A DNA stretch of 64,000 nucleotides from Chersky-822 sp035553055 (lineage in GTDB: Bacteria; Actinomycetota; Actinomycetes; Streptosporangiales; Streptosporangiaceae): positions 1 to 64,000 of the forward strand of contig DATNEK010000062.1 in assembly GCA_035553055.1 (NCBI GenBank), read 5' to 3'. A program made the translations under genes and the position numbers. The first letter of the stretch is position 1, and every line of letters starts with the position of its first letter. This document shows positions 7,515-16,938 of the stretch, one piece after another. Below the pieces are notes generated by a model. The model ran no database searches. It was not told where the DNA came from and saw only the letters and a list, made by a program, of their open reading frames with translations.

Positions 7515-8897
7515 ATGGCTGTCTACGAGTCATTGATCGACTTGATCGGGAACACTCCGCTGCTCAGGCTGCGCAAGGTCACCCGCCGCATTGGCAGCGG
7601 TCATGGGGCGCCCGCGGTGCTCGCCAAGATCGAATACGTCAACCCAGGCGGCTCGGTCAAGGACAGGATCGCGCTGCGGATGGTGCAGGACGCCGAGGAA
7701 TCTGGCGCGCTCAAGCCAGGCGGCACGATCGTGGAGCCGACGTCGGGCAACACCGGCATCGGCCTGGCCATCGTCGCCGCGGAGAAGGGCTACAAGTGCG
7801 TCTTCGTCTGCCCCGACAAGGTCGCCCAGGACAAGATCAGCGTACTGCGCGCGTACGGCGCCGAGGTGGTGGTCTGCCCGACAACCGTCTCGCCCGAGTC
7901 GCCCGACTCCTACTACAGCGTCTCGGACCGGCTCGCCGCTGAGATCCCCGGCGGCTGGAAGCCGAACCAGTACGCCAACCCTGCGAACCCGCAGTCGCAC
8001 TACCTGACCACGGGCCCGGAGATCTGGACCCAGACCGAGGGCAGGGTTACCCACTTCGTGGCAGGCATCGGGACGGGCGGCACGATCTCGGGTACCGGCC
8101 GATACCTCAAGGAGGTCTCCGGCGGCCGGGTCAAGGTGATCGGCGCTGACCCGGAGGGCTCGGTTTACTCCGGTGGCACCGGCCGTCCATACCTGGTCGA
8201 GGGCGTCGGCGAGGACTTCTGGCCTGACACCTACGACAAGACCATCTGCGACAAGATCATCCCGGTAAGCGATGCCGACTCGTTCCTGATGACCCGAAGG
8301 CTCGCCAGCGAGGAAGCGCTGCTCGTTGGCGGCTCGTGCGGGATGGCCGTGGTGGCCGCGCTCGCGGTAGCCGAGCAGGCCGGTCCCGATGACGTGATCG
8401 TGGTGCTGCTGCCCGACGGCGGTCGTGGCTACTTGTCGAAGGTGTTCAACGACGACTGGATGGCCGACTACGGTTTTCTGACCTCAGAGACAGCCGAGCC
8501 GCGAATCGCCGACGTGCTCGATCGCAAACGCGGCCAGTTGCCGCTGTTCGTGCACGCGCATCCCGATGAGACCGTTCGGGGCGTGATCGAGACGCTGCGC
8601 GAGTACGACGTCTCTCAGCTCCCTGTCCTGAAGGAGGAACCGCCGGTGATGGCCGCCGAGGTTCTCGGCTCGATTACCGAGCGTGAACTGCTCGACGCCC
8701 TGGTCACCGGACGGGCGGCGCCCGACGAGCCAGTCTCCGCGCACATGTCGCCGCCGCTGCCCATGATCGGTTCTGGCGAGCCGATCAGCGCCGCGATCGC
8801 GGCGCTTGAGAAGGCAGGTGCCGCCGTGGTGCTCGTTGGCGGAAAGCCGGCTGGAATGATCACCAGGCAGGATGTACTGACCTTCCTGGCTGGGTAG
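7515..8897 (+). CDS. cbs: Cystathionine beta-synthase with CBS-domain pair
   Basis: 460 residues. The fold-type II PLP domain has the Schiff-base lysine K49 in NPGGSVKDR, PTSGNTGIGLA, and GIGTGGTISGTGRYLK for phosphate binding. Residues ~335-460 form a tandem CBS-domain regulatory tail. The enzyme condenses homocysteine with serine (or O-acetylserine) to cystathionine in the reverse transsulfuration route. GAGGTGGGG lies just before the ATG. metB follows 178 bases later, so the two enzymes flank the cystathionine pool in both directions. Confidence 0.93.
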   Translation: MAVYESLIDLIGNTPLLRLRKVTRRIGSGHGAPAVLAKIEYVNPGGSVKDRIALRMVQDAEESGALKPGGTIVEPTSGNTGIGLAIVAAEKGYKCVFVCPDKVAQDKISVLRAYGAEVVVCPTTVSPESPDSYYSVSDRLAAEIPGGWKPNQYANPANPQSHYLTTGPEIWTQTEGRVTHFVAGIGTGGTISGTGRYLKEVSGGRVKVIGADPEGSVYSGGTGRPYLVEGVGEDFWPDTYDKTICDKIIPVSDADSFLMTRRLASEEALLVGGSCGMAVVAALAVAEQAGPDDVIVVLLPDGGRGYLSKVFNDDWMADYGFLTSETAEPRIADVLDRKRGQLPLFVHAHPDETVRGVIETLREYDVSQLPVLKEEPPVMAAEVLGSITERELLDALVTGRAAPDEPVSAHMSPPLPMIGSGEPISAAIAALEKAGAAVVLVGGKPAGMITRQDVLTFLAG

Positions 8898-8925
8898 TAC
8901 CCGCTCATCGAGCAAACACCGTCGG

Positions 8926-9045
8926 ATAGTCGCAGTTCGGATAGTCGCAGTTCAGGTAGTCGCAGTTCAGATAGTCGCAGTTCAGATAGTCGTAATTCAG
9001 ATAGTCGCACGGCAGATAATCGCGTATCAGAATATCCGAAATCGG
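8926..9045. repeat. 15-bp tandem array, 8 copies, decaying rightward
   Basis: The unit is ATAGTCGCAGTTCAG. Copies at 8926, 8941, 8956, 8971 and 8986 differ from each other by one to three bases; those at 9001, 9016 and 9031 are progressively diverged. The array occupies most of the cbs-metB spacer and stops 20-30 bases before the metB ribosome site. Read leftward the unit would encode a five-residue LRLSE repeat, but no supported gene uses that frame. Confidence 0.9.
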
Positions 9046-9075
9046 AGTAGAGGTTTAAGGGAGGCGACCGCGCTG

Positions 9076-10284
9076 ATGGCTCACATCAAGGCGACTGACG
9101 GGTTCGAGACCCTGGCGATTCACGCCGGGCAGGAACCAGATGAGCTCACCGGCGCCGTCGTGCCGCCCATTTATCAGGCATCGACCTACAAGCAGGATGG
9201 GGTCGGCGGCGTGCGCGGCGGCACGCACGCGGGTGCTAGCGCCGGCGCCGGCCGCTGGATCGAGGGCTACGAGTACTCACGCACCGCGAACCCGACCAGG
9301 GGAGCGCTCGAGGAGTGCCTGGCCGCGCTTGAGGGCGGGACAAGAGCGCTCGCGTTCGCCTCCGGCATGGCAGCGGAGGACTGCCTGATCCGCACGATCT
9401 GCCAGCCGGGCGATCAGGTGCTGATTCCGCACGACGCCTACGGCGGCACCTACCGCCTGTTTGACAAGGTGCTCGCTGGCTGGGGCCTGCGCTACTACCC
9501 GGTGCCGATTTCCGACCCAGCCGCGGTACGGGCCGCTGTGGCGGCCCACGGCGCGAAGCTGATCTGGGTGGAGACGCCGACCAACCCGTTGCTGTCGATC
9601 GCCGACATCGGCCTGCTCGCGGAGATCGCCCACTCGGCGGGTGCGCTGCTCGCCGTCGACAACACGTTCGCTTCGCCGTACCTCCAGCAGCCGCTGAGCC
9701 TCGGCGCTGACGCTGTTGTGCATTCGACCACGAAGTACATCGGCGGCCACTCCGATGTGGTCGGCGGCGCGATCGTGGTGCCGGACGCCGAACTCGCTGA
9801 GCGGCTTGCCTTCATGCGGAACGCAATTGGCTCGGTCGGCGGGCCGTTCGACGCGTGGCTGACGCTGCGAGGCGTCAAGACGCTGTCGGTCAGGATGGAC
9901 AGGCACTGCGCCAACGCGCTGGCGGTGGCGACGATGCTGGCCAGCCACCCGAAGGTGGCGCAGGTCTACTACCCGGGCCTGGCCGAGCACCCGGGCCACG
10001 AGGTCGCGGCCAAGCAGATGCGCGGCTTCGGCGGCATGGTCTCGTTCCTGCACGCCGACGGTCCTGACGCGGCTATCGAGATGTGCGGCCGCACCAGGCT
10101 GTTCACGCTCGGCGAGTCACTTGGCGGTGTCGAATCGCTGATCGAGTACCCGGCCACCATGACCCACGCGTCGGTCGCCAGCTCGCCGCTTGCCGTTCCG
10201 CCCGACCTGGTCAGGCTGTCCGTCGGCATCGAGAACGGCGAGGACCTGATTGAGGACCTGCGCGCCGCACTGGGCGCAGGGTAG
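9076..10284 (+). CDS. metB: Cystathionine gamma-synthase / lyase family
   Basis: A complete 402-residue Cys/Met-metabolism PLP enzyme. It has EYSRTANPTR near the N-terminus, the cofactor lysine K220 in HSTTKYIGGHSD, and the SLGGVESLIEYPATMTHAS C-terminal motif. It forms cystathionine from an activated homoserine and cysteine, or cleaves it; the two activities cannot be told apart reliably from sequence, and the cbs partner makes either useful. A Gly/Ala-rich loop (about residues 45-60) is longer than in most homologues. A GGGAGG ribosome site precedes the ATG. Confidence 0.9.
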   Translation: MAHIKATDGFETLAIHAGQEPDELTGAVVPPIYQASTYKQDGVGGVRGGTHAGASAGAGRWIEGYEYSRTANPTRGALEECLAALEGGTRALAFASGMAAEDCLIRTICQPGDQVLIPHDAYGGTYRLFDKVLAGWGLRYYPVPISDPAAVRAAVAAHGAKLIWVETPTNPLLSIADIGLLAEIAHSAGALLAVDNTFASPYLQQPLSLGADAVVHSTTKYIGGHSDVVGGAIVVPDAELAERLAFMRNAIGSVGGPFDAWLTLRGVKTLSVRMDRHCANALAVATMLASHPKVAQVYYPGLAEHPGHEVAAKQMRGFGGMVSFLHADGPDAAIEMCGRTRLFTLGESLGGVESLIEYPATMTHASVASSPLAVPPDLVRLSVGIENGEDLIEDLRAALGAG

Positions 10285-10312
10285 CTCGTCTCCCCGGCGA
10301 TATTTTCCCCAG

Positions 10313-12238
10313 TTAGCCGGCGAGATGGCGGGGCGAGATCGTGGCGTCCGAGCCCAGGCGCATGCGGGCGGCGTGCTGTTCCTGGCCGATCACGTGCATG
10401 ACCGCGTTGATAAGCGCCAGGTGGGTGAACGCCTGCGGGAAGTTACCCAGGTGCCGACCCGATTTCGGGTCGATCTGCTCGGCGTAGAGCAGCAGCGGGC
10501 TCGCGTAGGAGAGCACCTTCTCGCACAGGTCCCTGGCCATGGTGTGCTCGCCGATCTCGGACAGCGCCGAGACCAGCCAGAACGAGCAGATCGTGAACGT
10601 GTTCTCGGTGCCGGTGAAGCCGTCGTCGGTCTGTTCTGACCGGTAGCGGAGCACCAGGCCGTCCTGGGTCAGCTCGTCGGCTATGGCGAGTACCGTCGCC
10701 TTGATCCGGTCGTCGGATGGCGGCAGGAACCTGAGCAGCGGCATCAGCAGCAGCGAGGCGTCCAGTGCCGTGGTGCCGTAGTGCTGGCAGAACACCCCAC
10801 GGTCGTCGACGGCGTTCGCGCAGACGTCCGCCTTGATCTCGTCGGCCGCGAGCTGCCACTGCGCGGCGATCTCTGGCTCATCCCTGATCCTGGCTAGCCT
10901 GGCGCCCCGGTCGGCCGCCACCCAGCAGAACATCTTCGACGAGGTGAAGTGCTGCGGGTCGCCTCTGACCTCCCAGATGCCGCGGTCCTTTTCGCGCCAG
11001 TGCGCGAGCGCCTGTTCGACCTGCAGCTTGGCCATCTGCCATACCCGCTCGTCCAGCCAGTCCCTTGACTTGGTGTGCAGGTAGAGCGAGTCGAGCACGG
11101 CTCCCCAGACGTCGTTCTGCCGCTGGCTGTAGGCCGCGTTGCCGACCCTGATCGGCCGCGCGCCCTGGTAGCCGCGCAGGTGGTCGAGCAGGTACTCGTC
11201 CAGGTTCCTAGAGCCGTCGATGCCGTAAACGATCTGCAGCTCGTCGCGATCGCGTTCGACCAGGTCGGCGATGAAGGCGAAGTAGTCGGCCGCCTCCCAC
11301 TCGAAACCAAGCGTGAACAGGCCCCACAAGGCGAATGTCGCGTCCCTGATCCAGCTGTACCTGTAGTCGAAGTTGCGTTCGCCGCCCGGTGCCTCGGGCA
11401 GGGAAGTCGTGGCTGCGGCGGCGATCGCGCCGGTAGGCGCGTAGGCGAGACCTTTCAGCGTGAGCGCGCTCCTGGCCAGGTAGGTGCGCCAGCGGTGGTC
11501 GGGCAGGTTCCCGCGAGCCAGCCAGTGCCGCCAGTGGTGCGCGGTCCACATCATCCGCTGGTGTGCCTCTTCATAGGTCTCGGGCGGCGGCCGGTGCCCC
11601 CAGGACAGCGCGCAGAACCTGGTGTCGCCCTCCCTCAGCAAGGTTCGGGCCTTGGCTCCCGATCCTTCGACGCCGATCATGATGTCCGAGGTGAGGGTCA
11701 GCGTTCGGCCTTCGCCATCCGGGCTGATGCTGACCTGATGGAAGCCGCGATCGGTGAAGTTCCAGTGCGCGCGCTGACGCCCGTAGTCGAACCGGGGTTC
11801 GCAGTCCATGATGAGCTGGACCGACCCGTTCGTGCAGTGCACCGTGCGCAGCAGCAGGTGCTCGGAGTCATAGTCGGTCGGCGGCCTTCGGTGCGACCCA
11901 CGCTCGGGGTTCTGGTGCTTCCACGGGCCCATCACCAGGCAGTCGTGGACGATGACCCAGCCTTCGCCGGAGCCCCAGGTGGTCTCGAGCACCATCGTGC
12001 CTGGCAGGTAGCGGCGATCAGCCGGCACCTCGACATCGGCCGGGCCGAACTTGAACCAGCCAGCGTCGCGATCGAGCAGCGACCCGAACACGCTCGGGCC
12101 GTCGAGCCGTGGCAGGCACAGCCACTCTATCGACCCGCTCGGCGCTATCAGCGCGGTGACCTCACCGTCGGAAAGGAACCCGTAGTCAGCGATCGGCGGG
12201 AACGGGGAGAAATCAAGATGTGCGGACTCGCCCGGCAT
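10313..12238 (-). CDS. GH15 glucoamylase/trehalase-like glycoside hydrolase
   Basis: 641 residues. The N-terminal beta-sandwich begins PPIADYGFLSDGEVTALIAPSGSIEWLCLPRLDGPSVFG. The catalytic (alpha/alpha)6 barrel has ERNFDYRYSWIRDATFALWGLFTLGF. This layout is shared by bacterial glucoamylase-like enzymes and by the actinobacterial trehalases of GH15. With TreY/TreZ elsewhere in the window, trehalose or maltodextrin turnover is the likely role. No signal peptide is seen, so it is probably cytoplasmic. The ATG at 12238 has GGAGGTGG upstream; an earlier in-frame ATG would run into the neighbouring gene. Confidence 0.85.
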   Translation of the reverse strand: MPGESAHLDFSPFPPIADYGFLSDGEVTALIAPSGSIEWLCLPRLDGPSVFGSLLDRDAGWFKFGPADVEVPADRRYLPGTMVLETTWGSGEGWVIVHDCLVMGPWKHQNPERGSHRRPPTDYDSEHLLLRTVHCTNGSVQLIMDCEPRFDYGRQRAHWNFTDRGFHQVSISPDGEGRTLTLTSDIMIGVEGSGAKARTLLREGDTRFCALSWGHRPPPETYEEAHQRMMWTAHHWRHWLARGNLPDHRWRTYLARSALTLKGLAYAPTGAIAAAATTSLPEAPGGERNFDYRYSWIRDATFALWGLFTLGFEWEAADYFAFIADLVERDRDELQIVYGIDGSRNLDEYLLDHLRGYQGARPIRVGNAAYSQRQNDVWGAVLDSLYLHTKSRDWLDERVWQMAKLQVEQALAHWREKDRGIWEVRGDPQHFTSSKMFCWVAADRGARLARIRDEPEIAAQWQLAADEIKADVCANAVDDRGVFCQHYGTTALDASLLLMPLLRFLPPSDDRIKATVLAIADELTQDGLVLRYRSEQTDDGFTGTENTFTICSFWLVSALSEIGEHTMARDLCEKVLSYASPLLLYAEQIDPKSGRHLGNFPQAFTHLALINAVMHVIGQEQHAARMRLGSDATISPRHLAG

Positions 12239-12264
12239 CGGCGACCACCTCCAGCCGCAGGCGT

Positions 12265-12831
12265 CTAGCGCCAGACCATCAAGACCAGTATTACCAGCCA
12301 AATCAGACTGACTACGCCGCCCATCATCGCGATCCGGCCGCGCTCAACGGCGGCGACGTGGCTGGCTACGGTGGCCGAGCCCGAGCCCTGACCGGCGATC
12401 GCTTCACTATCAGGGGCGGGCGTCGGCTCGACTGCCGCGTCGGTTAGCCCGGCCGCTGAGTGCTGGCTGTCGGCGGCGGCGACCTGCGACGACGGCGTCG
12501 CGGCGGCCTCATCGAGCGCCTTGATCGCCTTCCGCTGATCCCGCATGATCAGGCCGAGCAACGCCAGCGCGACGACGAACAGGGTCGCCGACACGATCAC
12601 CCACGCCTGGCCAGCCTTCGAGATCATCGAGGCGAGCGCCATTCCGGCGATGAGCACGCCAAGGGTGCCGAGCGCGAAGACGAACGTGATTCTGTTCAGG
12701 TACCGCAGAATTCTGACGTCGCGCTGCCGGATATACCGCGGGGTCGACATGACCGCCAGCGTGACCGGCCCGATGGTGAAGGCCACGAACGCGAGGTGCA
12801 GCCAGAGGACCAGGTTCTTGGGAAACGACAT
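12265..12831 (-). CDS. Four-helix integral membrane protein, DUF2269-like
   Basis: 188 residues. Three hydrophobic helices fall in the first ~95 residues (VLWLHLAFVAFTIGPVTLAVM, ITFVFALGTLGVLIAGMAL, WVIVSATLFVVALALLGLIM). A hydrophilic Ala/Ser/Pro-rich linker follows, then a last helix at the C-terminus. The N-terminal pattern resembles DUF2269-type membrane proteins, which is weak support for a name. The GH15 gene starts 26 bases downstream with its own strong ribosome site, so co-transcription is likely. Confidence 0.65.
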   Translation of the reverse strand: MSFPKNLVLWLHLAFVAFTIGPVTLAVMSTPRYIRQRDVRILRYLNRITFVFALGTLGVLIAGMALASMISKAGQAWVIVSATLFVVALALLGLIMRDQRKAIKALDEAAATPSSQVAAADSQHSAAGLTDAAVEPTPAPDSEAIAGQGSGSATVASHVAAVERGRIAMMGGVVSLIWLVILVLMVWR

Positions 12832-12951
12832 GCGCAGAGTCTAGAACCCGGCTACTCGACAGCGCGGGTTGACAGCGCCGGGGGGACGGAAATACCAGAA
12901 CCAGGTGAGTACTTACCTGGCTCTGGCACTCACGTTTTCAGCTAACTACGC

Positions 12952-13188
12952 TCAAGACTTCTTGTTCTGGATCCAGGCGAAAACCAGCAGGCCAAGGCCG
13001 ATGACAGCGGCGACGCCGCCGCGGAAGAGGTGGCCACCGTGCTTCACGTGGCTGCCCACGTTCAGGAAGCTGGGCGCCGCGCCAACGAACCAGAGGACGC
13101 CTACCACGATTGCCACGACGCCTATGACAGCAAGGGCGATGACTACTGGCTTCCTGCCCGTGCCGGACGCCGTGCTTGTTGTGCTCAC
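12952..13188 (-). CDS. Small two-helix membrane protein
   Basis: 78 residues with a polar Ser/Thr-rich start, one helix (VVIALAVIGVVAIVVGVLWFVG), a His/Gly-rich loop (GSHVKHGGHLFRGG) and a second helix ending in KKS. It starts at a GTG (13188) with GGAGG 7 bases upstream, which is strong evidence that it is translated. No function is recognised. The His-containing loop between the helices could bind metal, but this is speculation. Confidence 0.65.
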   Translation of the reverse strand: MSTTSTASGTGRKPVVIALAVIGVVAIVVGVLWFVGAAPSFLNVGSHVKHGGHLFRGGVAAVIGLGLLVFAWIQNKKS

Positions 13189-13375
13189 TTCTTTTCCTCC
13201 CTTGGGGAACTTTCCGCTTGATCTCCTCGCCGACAGGCGGGGACTTACCCGTCGCCGGAGGCGACCACGTGCGGCACCGTACTACGGACGGAGCCGGGTG
13301 AGTGCTTAGTTCACGAAAGCGCCTGATTTTGCTTGCTCGGGGATCAGGCGACGCGGCTCTTGCGTCACGGTTACC

Positions 13376-15343
13376 TCACCTGCTCGCTGCCCTGCGTGAC
13401 CGCAAGAAGTCACTGACCACGTACTCACCGAGGCTGTCCGGCATCGCGCGCAGCACTCGGCCGCCGTTCCGCTTTGCTACCTCGTCAACGAACGAGCTAA
13501 GCCGTTCGTCGTCAGCGAGCATGAATATATTCAGTGTTGCCCTACGTCTGGTCATTTTATCTACTTCGGCCATGGTAAGTTCCAGCGTCTCCGGCGACGG
13601 CGGCCAGTCGAACCACGACCGGCCGTCTCTGCGCAGGTGAGCCGTCGGCTCGCCGTCGGTGATCACCAGCACGATCGGGTTGTGCTCTGGCCTGCGGTCA
13701 AGGAACCGGCCAGCGAGCACGAGCGCGTGGTGCAGGTTGGTGCCCTGCACCATGTCCCAGGTAAGCCCGGCCAGGTCGGTCTCCCTGAGTTCCCTCGCGT
13801 AGTTGGAGAACCCGACTACCTGGAGAGCGTCCTGCGGGAAGCTGGTCCTGACCAGCGAGTAGAGCGCGAGCGCGGTCTGCTTGGCCGCGCCCCACGTGCC
13901 GCGCAGGGCCATTGAGTATGACAGGTCGACGAGCAGGCACACGGCGGCCGACGCGCGTCGTTCGGTCTCGCTCACCTCAAAGTCGCTCACCGCGAGCTTG
14001 ACCGCCCTTCCTCCCTGCCCACCATTCCTACCGCGGATGAGTGCGTTGCGCACGGTGGTGGCGGTGTCGATGGGCTGCTCGTCACCGAATCGCCACGGCC
14101 TGGTCGCCCCGGTGAGTTCGCCGGCCTGGCCAACGTCGTGCTGATCGTGATCTCCGTGCCCGCCCTCGGCCAGCTTGGCGAATACCTTGCGCAGCGCGGT
14201 GTCGCCCAGCCTGCGCACCGCTTTCGGCGTCAGCTCGAGCTTTCCTTCTTTGTTCGCGATGTAGCCCTGCCGCTCAAGTTCCCGCTCGATGCGCTTGAGC
14301 GCTTCCATGTCGTCGACGGCCTGGCGACCGAGCGCGCGCCTGATCGCCTCTTCGTCGATGTCGTCGAGCATCGCGCCCGGGTAGTCCTGCCTGAGTGCCT
14401 CTTCGAGTTCGGCGAGGTCGGCAAGTTCCGACACCGCCGTGGTGGCGTCGCCGAGGCCGAGCGGCTCGCTGCCGGTCATTCGCTCGCGCCCGCCCTGACC
14501 GTCCCAGTCCACGTCAGGCCTGCGCTCCCTCAGCGCAGCAGCCAGCCTGGCCATTTCCTGCGCGAGCCCGGCGTCCTCAAGCGTCTGTGCCATCAGCCCG
14601 GCGAGCTCGCCGCGCTGCTCGTCGGTCAGCGAGTTAAGCAGCCGCTGGGCCGCCGCTATGCGCCTGACCAGCGAGTCGACGAGTTCGTCCAGGTTCTGGG
14701 GCGAATCGGGAAAGAACTCGCCGTACTGCTCCATGAACGCGTCGAAATCCTGCTGTGTGTGTTCGCCGCGAGCGTCAGCCTCGATCATGTCGGTCAGCGC
14801 GGCCATCATCTCCTTGACCCGCTGCATGCCTTCGGCGCTCGACTCCGACATCGCGTTTTTGATGCCGCGGAACTGGCTGTCAAGTACCTCGCGCCTGAGC
14901 AGGTCCTTGAGCTGTTCGAAGGTGCGCGCCGCCGCCTGGCTGCGCCACTCGTAGTTAGCGAGCTGCCTGATAGCGGTCGCGGTGTCGCGCGACAGCGCGT
15001 CGAGTTCCGCTTCGCGCATCCTGGCTTCATCGCTCGGGTCAGGGAACAGCTCGGCGCGCTCCTGTCCGATGGCGGTGTCGAGCAGCGCGCTCGCCTGCTC
15101 GAGTATCCCGTCGAGCCTGCCGCTCCTGCGCAAGTCGCGTTGCCGCTCGCGCACCTGCCTGAGCAGGTCATCGAGGCCGTGGCGGCCCGCCATTCCGCGC
15201 CGGATCAGGTCGCGTAGCGCGTTGGCGACACTGTCGCCGACCAGGACAGAATCGCCGAGCGCGTCGACGGCACCGCGCACGTCATAAGGCGGTTCTAGCG
15301 GGTCAGGGCCACCGTGGAACTGCCCGTACCGATAGCCGTTCAC
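13376..15343 (-). CDS. VWA-domain protein paired with a MoxR/chelatase-type ATPase
   Basis: 655 residues. The long N-terminal part (to ~residue 440) is charged and helical. The C-terminal von Willebrand A domain has the MIDAS motif DLSYSM, with later Thr and Asp positions in TGTNLHH-like and ITDGEPT segments. VWA proteins of this type act with AAA+ ATPases as metal-insertion or complex-remodelling machines. The GTG at 15343 has GGAAGG 8-10 bases upstream. It follows the ATPase gene by ~90 bases on the same strand. The cellular target is unknown. Confidence 0.8.
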   Translation of the reverse strand: MNGYRYGQFHGGPDPLEPPYDVRGAVDALGDSVLVGDSVANALRDLIRRGMAGRHGLDDLLRQVRERQRDLRRSGRLDGILEQASALLDTAIGQERAELFPDPSDEARMREAELDALSRDTATAIRQLANYEWRSQAAARTFEQLKDLLRREVLDSQFRGIKNAMSESSAEGMQRVKEMMAALTDMIEADARGEHTQQDFDAFMEQYGEFFPDSPQNLDELVDSLVRRIAAAQRLLNSLTDEQRGELAGLMAQTLEDAGLAQEMARLAAALRERRPDVDWDGQGGRERMTGSEPLGLGDATTAVSELADLAELEEALRQDYPGAMLDDIDEEAIRRALGRQAVDDMEALKRIERELERQGYIANKEGKLELTPKAVRRLGDTALRKVFAKLAEGGHGDHDQHDVGQAGELTGATRPWRFGDEQPIDTATTVRNALIRGRNGGQGGRAVKLAVSDFEVSETERRASAAVCLLVDLSYSMALRGTWGAAKQTALALYSLVRTSFPQDALQVVGFSNYARELRETDLAGLTWDMVQGTNLHHALVLAGRFLDRRPEHNPIVLVITDGEPTAHLRRDGRSWFDWPPSPETLELTMAEVDKMTRRRATLNIFMLADDERLSSFVDEVAKRNGGRVLRAMPDSLGEYVVSDFLRSRRAASR

Positions 15344-15395
15344 GTGCGCTCGCCTTCCCCGTCCTGCCGGTTGTACTCGGCCTTGCCAGCCATAA

Positions 15396-15426
15396 TCGCT
15401 AAGCCCTCGCTGAGCCTCGCTAAGCC
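15396..15426. repeat. Short triple direct repeat
   Basis: TCGCTAAGCC (15396), CTCGCTGAGCC (15406) and TCGCTAAGCC (15417) stand in tandem in the spacer between the ATPase and VWA genes. Small and possibly incidental. Confidence 0.4.
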
Positions 15427-15436
15427 GGCCCGTGGC

Positions 15437-16876
15437 TCAGCTGCGGTAGACGGTGCCGCCATCAACAACATCCTTCGACAGCCTGCGCATCAGGTAAAGG
15501 CCTTCTAGCGCGAACTCGAGCGCCGCCGCCGCCTGCCCGAACGACTCGCCGCCACCGCCGTCAAGCCGCTCCATGATCTTGGCGAGCCCTGGCACCTCGC
15601 CGATTCTGCGCAGCAGTTCGGCGGCTGGCAGCAGATCGGACGACTCGACGCTGCCGCCGTCAGTGAACCTGGCGATCAGGCCGGACAGGTCGGCGCTGCC
15701 CAGGTGCGCGCGGAACGTGTCGGCGGTGGCGCGGCGCAGCAGGTGCTCGAGCACCTCGGCCTCCCTGCCCTCCTCGCTGACTTCGAACTCGACCTTCCCG
15801 CGCAGCGTGGTGACCACGGCCGGGAGGTCGCAGATCCTGGCCACCGGCTGGTCTTCGCCGCTAATCGCCGCTCGCCTGACCGCTGCCGCAACCGCCGCCT
15901 CGGCGGCGGCGATCGCGAACCGAGCCGATACACCAGACCGGGCGTCCACCGCTGGCGAGGCGCGCACCAGCCTGGTGAACCTGGCGATCACCTCGATCAG
16001 ATGCGCTGGCAGCACGGCATCGGAGTTGTTCCCGCTGGCCCAGGCGATCTCGGCTTCCTGCCTGACGACGGCGAGTTCGTCGTCGAGCGAAAGCGGGTAG
16101 TGCGTCCTGACCTCGGCGCCGAACCGGTCCTTGAGTGGCGTGATGATCCGGCCCCGGTTCGTGTAGTCCTCAGGGTTGGCGCTCGCCACGAGCACCAGGT
16201 CGAGCGGCAGCCGCAGCGCGTAGCCGCGAACCGCGATGTCGCGCTCTTCGAGCACGTTGAGCAGCGAGACCTGGATCCGCTCGGCCAGGTCGGGCAACTC
16301 GTTCAGGCAGAACACGCCCCGGTTGGTTCGCGGCACCAGGCCGTAGTGGATCGTCTCCGGATCGCCGAGAGTGCGGCCCTCCGCCACCTTGACCGGGTCG
16401 ATGTCGCCGATCAGGTCGCCCACGCTGGTGTCTGGCGTGGCCAGCTTCTCGCCATACCTGTCGTCCCTGTGCTGCCAGCTCACCGGCAGCTCATCGCCCA
16501 TCTCGGCGGCCAGCCTGACGCACCTGACACAGGTCGGCGCGTACGGGTGGTCGTTGATCTCGCATCCGGCGATCACCGGCGACCATTCGTCGAGCAGGCC
16601 AGTCAGCGTCCTGATCAGCCTTGTCTTACCCTGGCCCCGTTCGCCAAGCAAGATGACGTCGTGACCGGCGATCAGCGCGCGCTCCAGGTGCGGCCTTACC
16701 GTCTGGTCGAAGCCGAGTATCCCAGGGAACGGATCTTCGCCTGCGCGCAACCTCGCGATCAGGTTGCGCCGCATCTCGTCCTTGACGGTGGTGAACTCAT
16801 GAGCTGTCCCGCGCAATTCGCCAAGGGTGTTGACGGTTGGGGCGGTGGCGGATGGGGACTGGCGTTGTGGCTGCAC
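15437..16876 (-). CDS. MoxR/magnesium-chelatase-type AAA+ ATPase
   Basis: 479 residues with Walker A GERGQGKTR (~residue 78), Walker B-region GVFCLNELPDL, sensor-1-like LVLVASANPEDYTNRGRIITPLKDRFGAEV, and a helical C-terminal lid. This is the ChlI/MoxR arrangement. The downstream VWA gene is its usual partner. A CxxC-like TCVRCVR insert follows the first strand. The GTG at 16876 has no ribosome site and a TAGTGT-like hexamer ~7-12 bases upstream, so the mRNA may be leaderless. It is divergent from the ROK kinase. Confidence 0.85.
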   Translation of the reverse strand: MQPQRQSPSATAPTVNTLGELRGTAHEFTTVKDEMRRNLIARLRAGEDPFPGILGFDQTVRPHLERALIAGHDVILLGERGQGKTRLIRTLTGLLDEWSPVIAGCEINDHPYAPTCVRCVRLAAEMGDELPVSWQHRDDRYGEKLATPDTSVGDLIGDIDPVKVAEGRTLGDPETIHYGLVPRTNRGVFCLNELPDLAERIQVSLLNVLEERDIAVRGYALRLPLDLVLVASANPEDYTNRGRIITPLKDRFGAEVRTHYPLSLDDELAVVRQEAEIAWASGNNSDAVLPAHLIEVIARFTRLVRASPAVDARSGVSARFAIAAAEAAVAAAVRRAAISGEDQPVARICDLPAVVTTLRGKVEFEVSEEGREAEVLEHLLRRATADTFRAHLGSADLSGLIARFTDGGSVESSDLLPAAELLRRIGEVPGLAKIMERLDGGGGESFGQAAAALEFALEGLYLMRRLSKDVVDGGTVYRS

Positions 16877-16938
16877 GATTCGACACTATGTGCATTGCGG
16901 CGTGGTCCGCATCTTTGCCAGGCTCACGGAGGCTCATG

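Noticed and set aside
8615..9010. Minus-strand open frame with LRLSE pentapeptide repeats
   Set aside because: It is produced by the 15-bp tandem array and runs antisense into cbs; no ribosome site and no homology pattern.
8926..9045. CRISPR array
   Set aside because: The repeats are contiguous 15-mers with no spacers and no cas genes nearby.
8898..9075. SAM or SAH riboswitch ahead of metB
   Set aside because: The spacer is almost entirely tandem repeat and does not form the required junctions.
11075..12268. Long plus-strand open frame (397 codons)
   Set aside because: Antisense shadow of the GH15 enzyme.
14138..15217. Long plus-strand open frame (359 codons)
   Set aside because: Antisense shadow of the VWA gene; composition is Arg/Val/Ala-rich and it has no domain.
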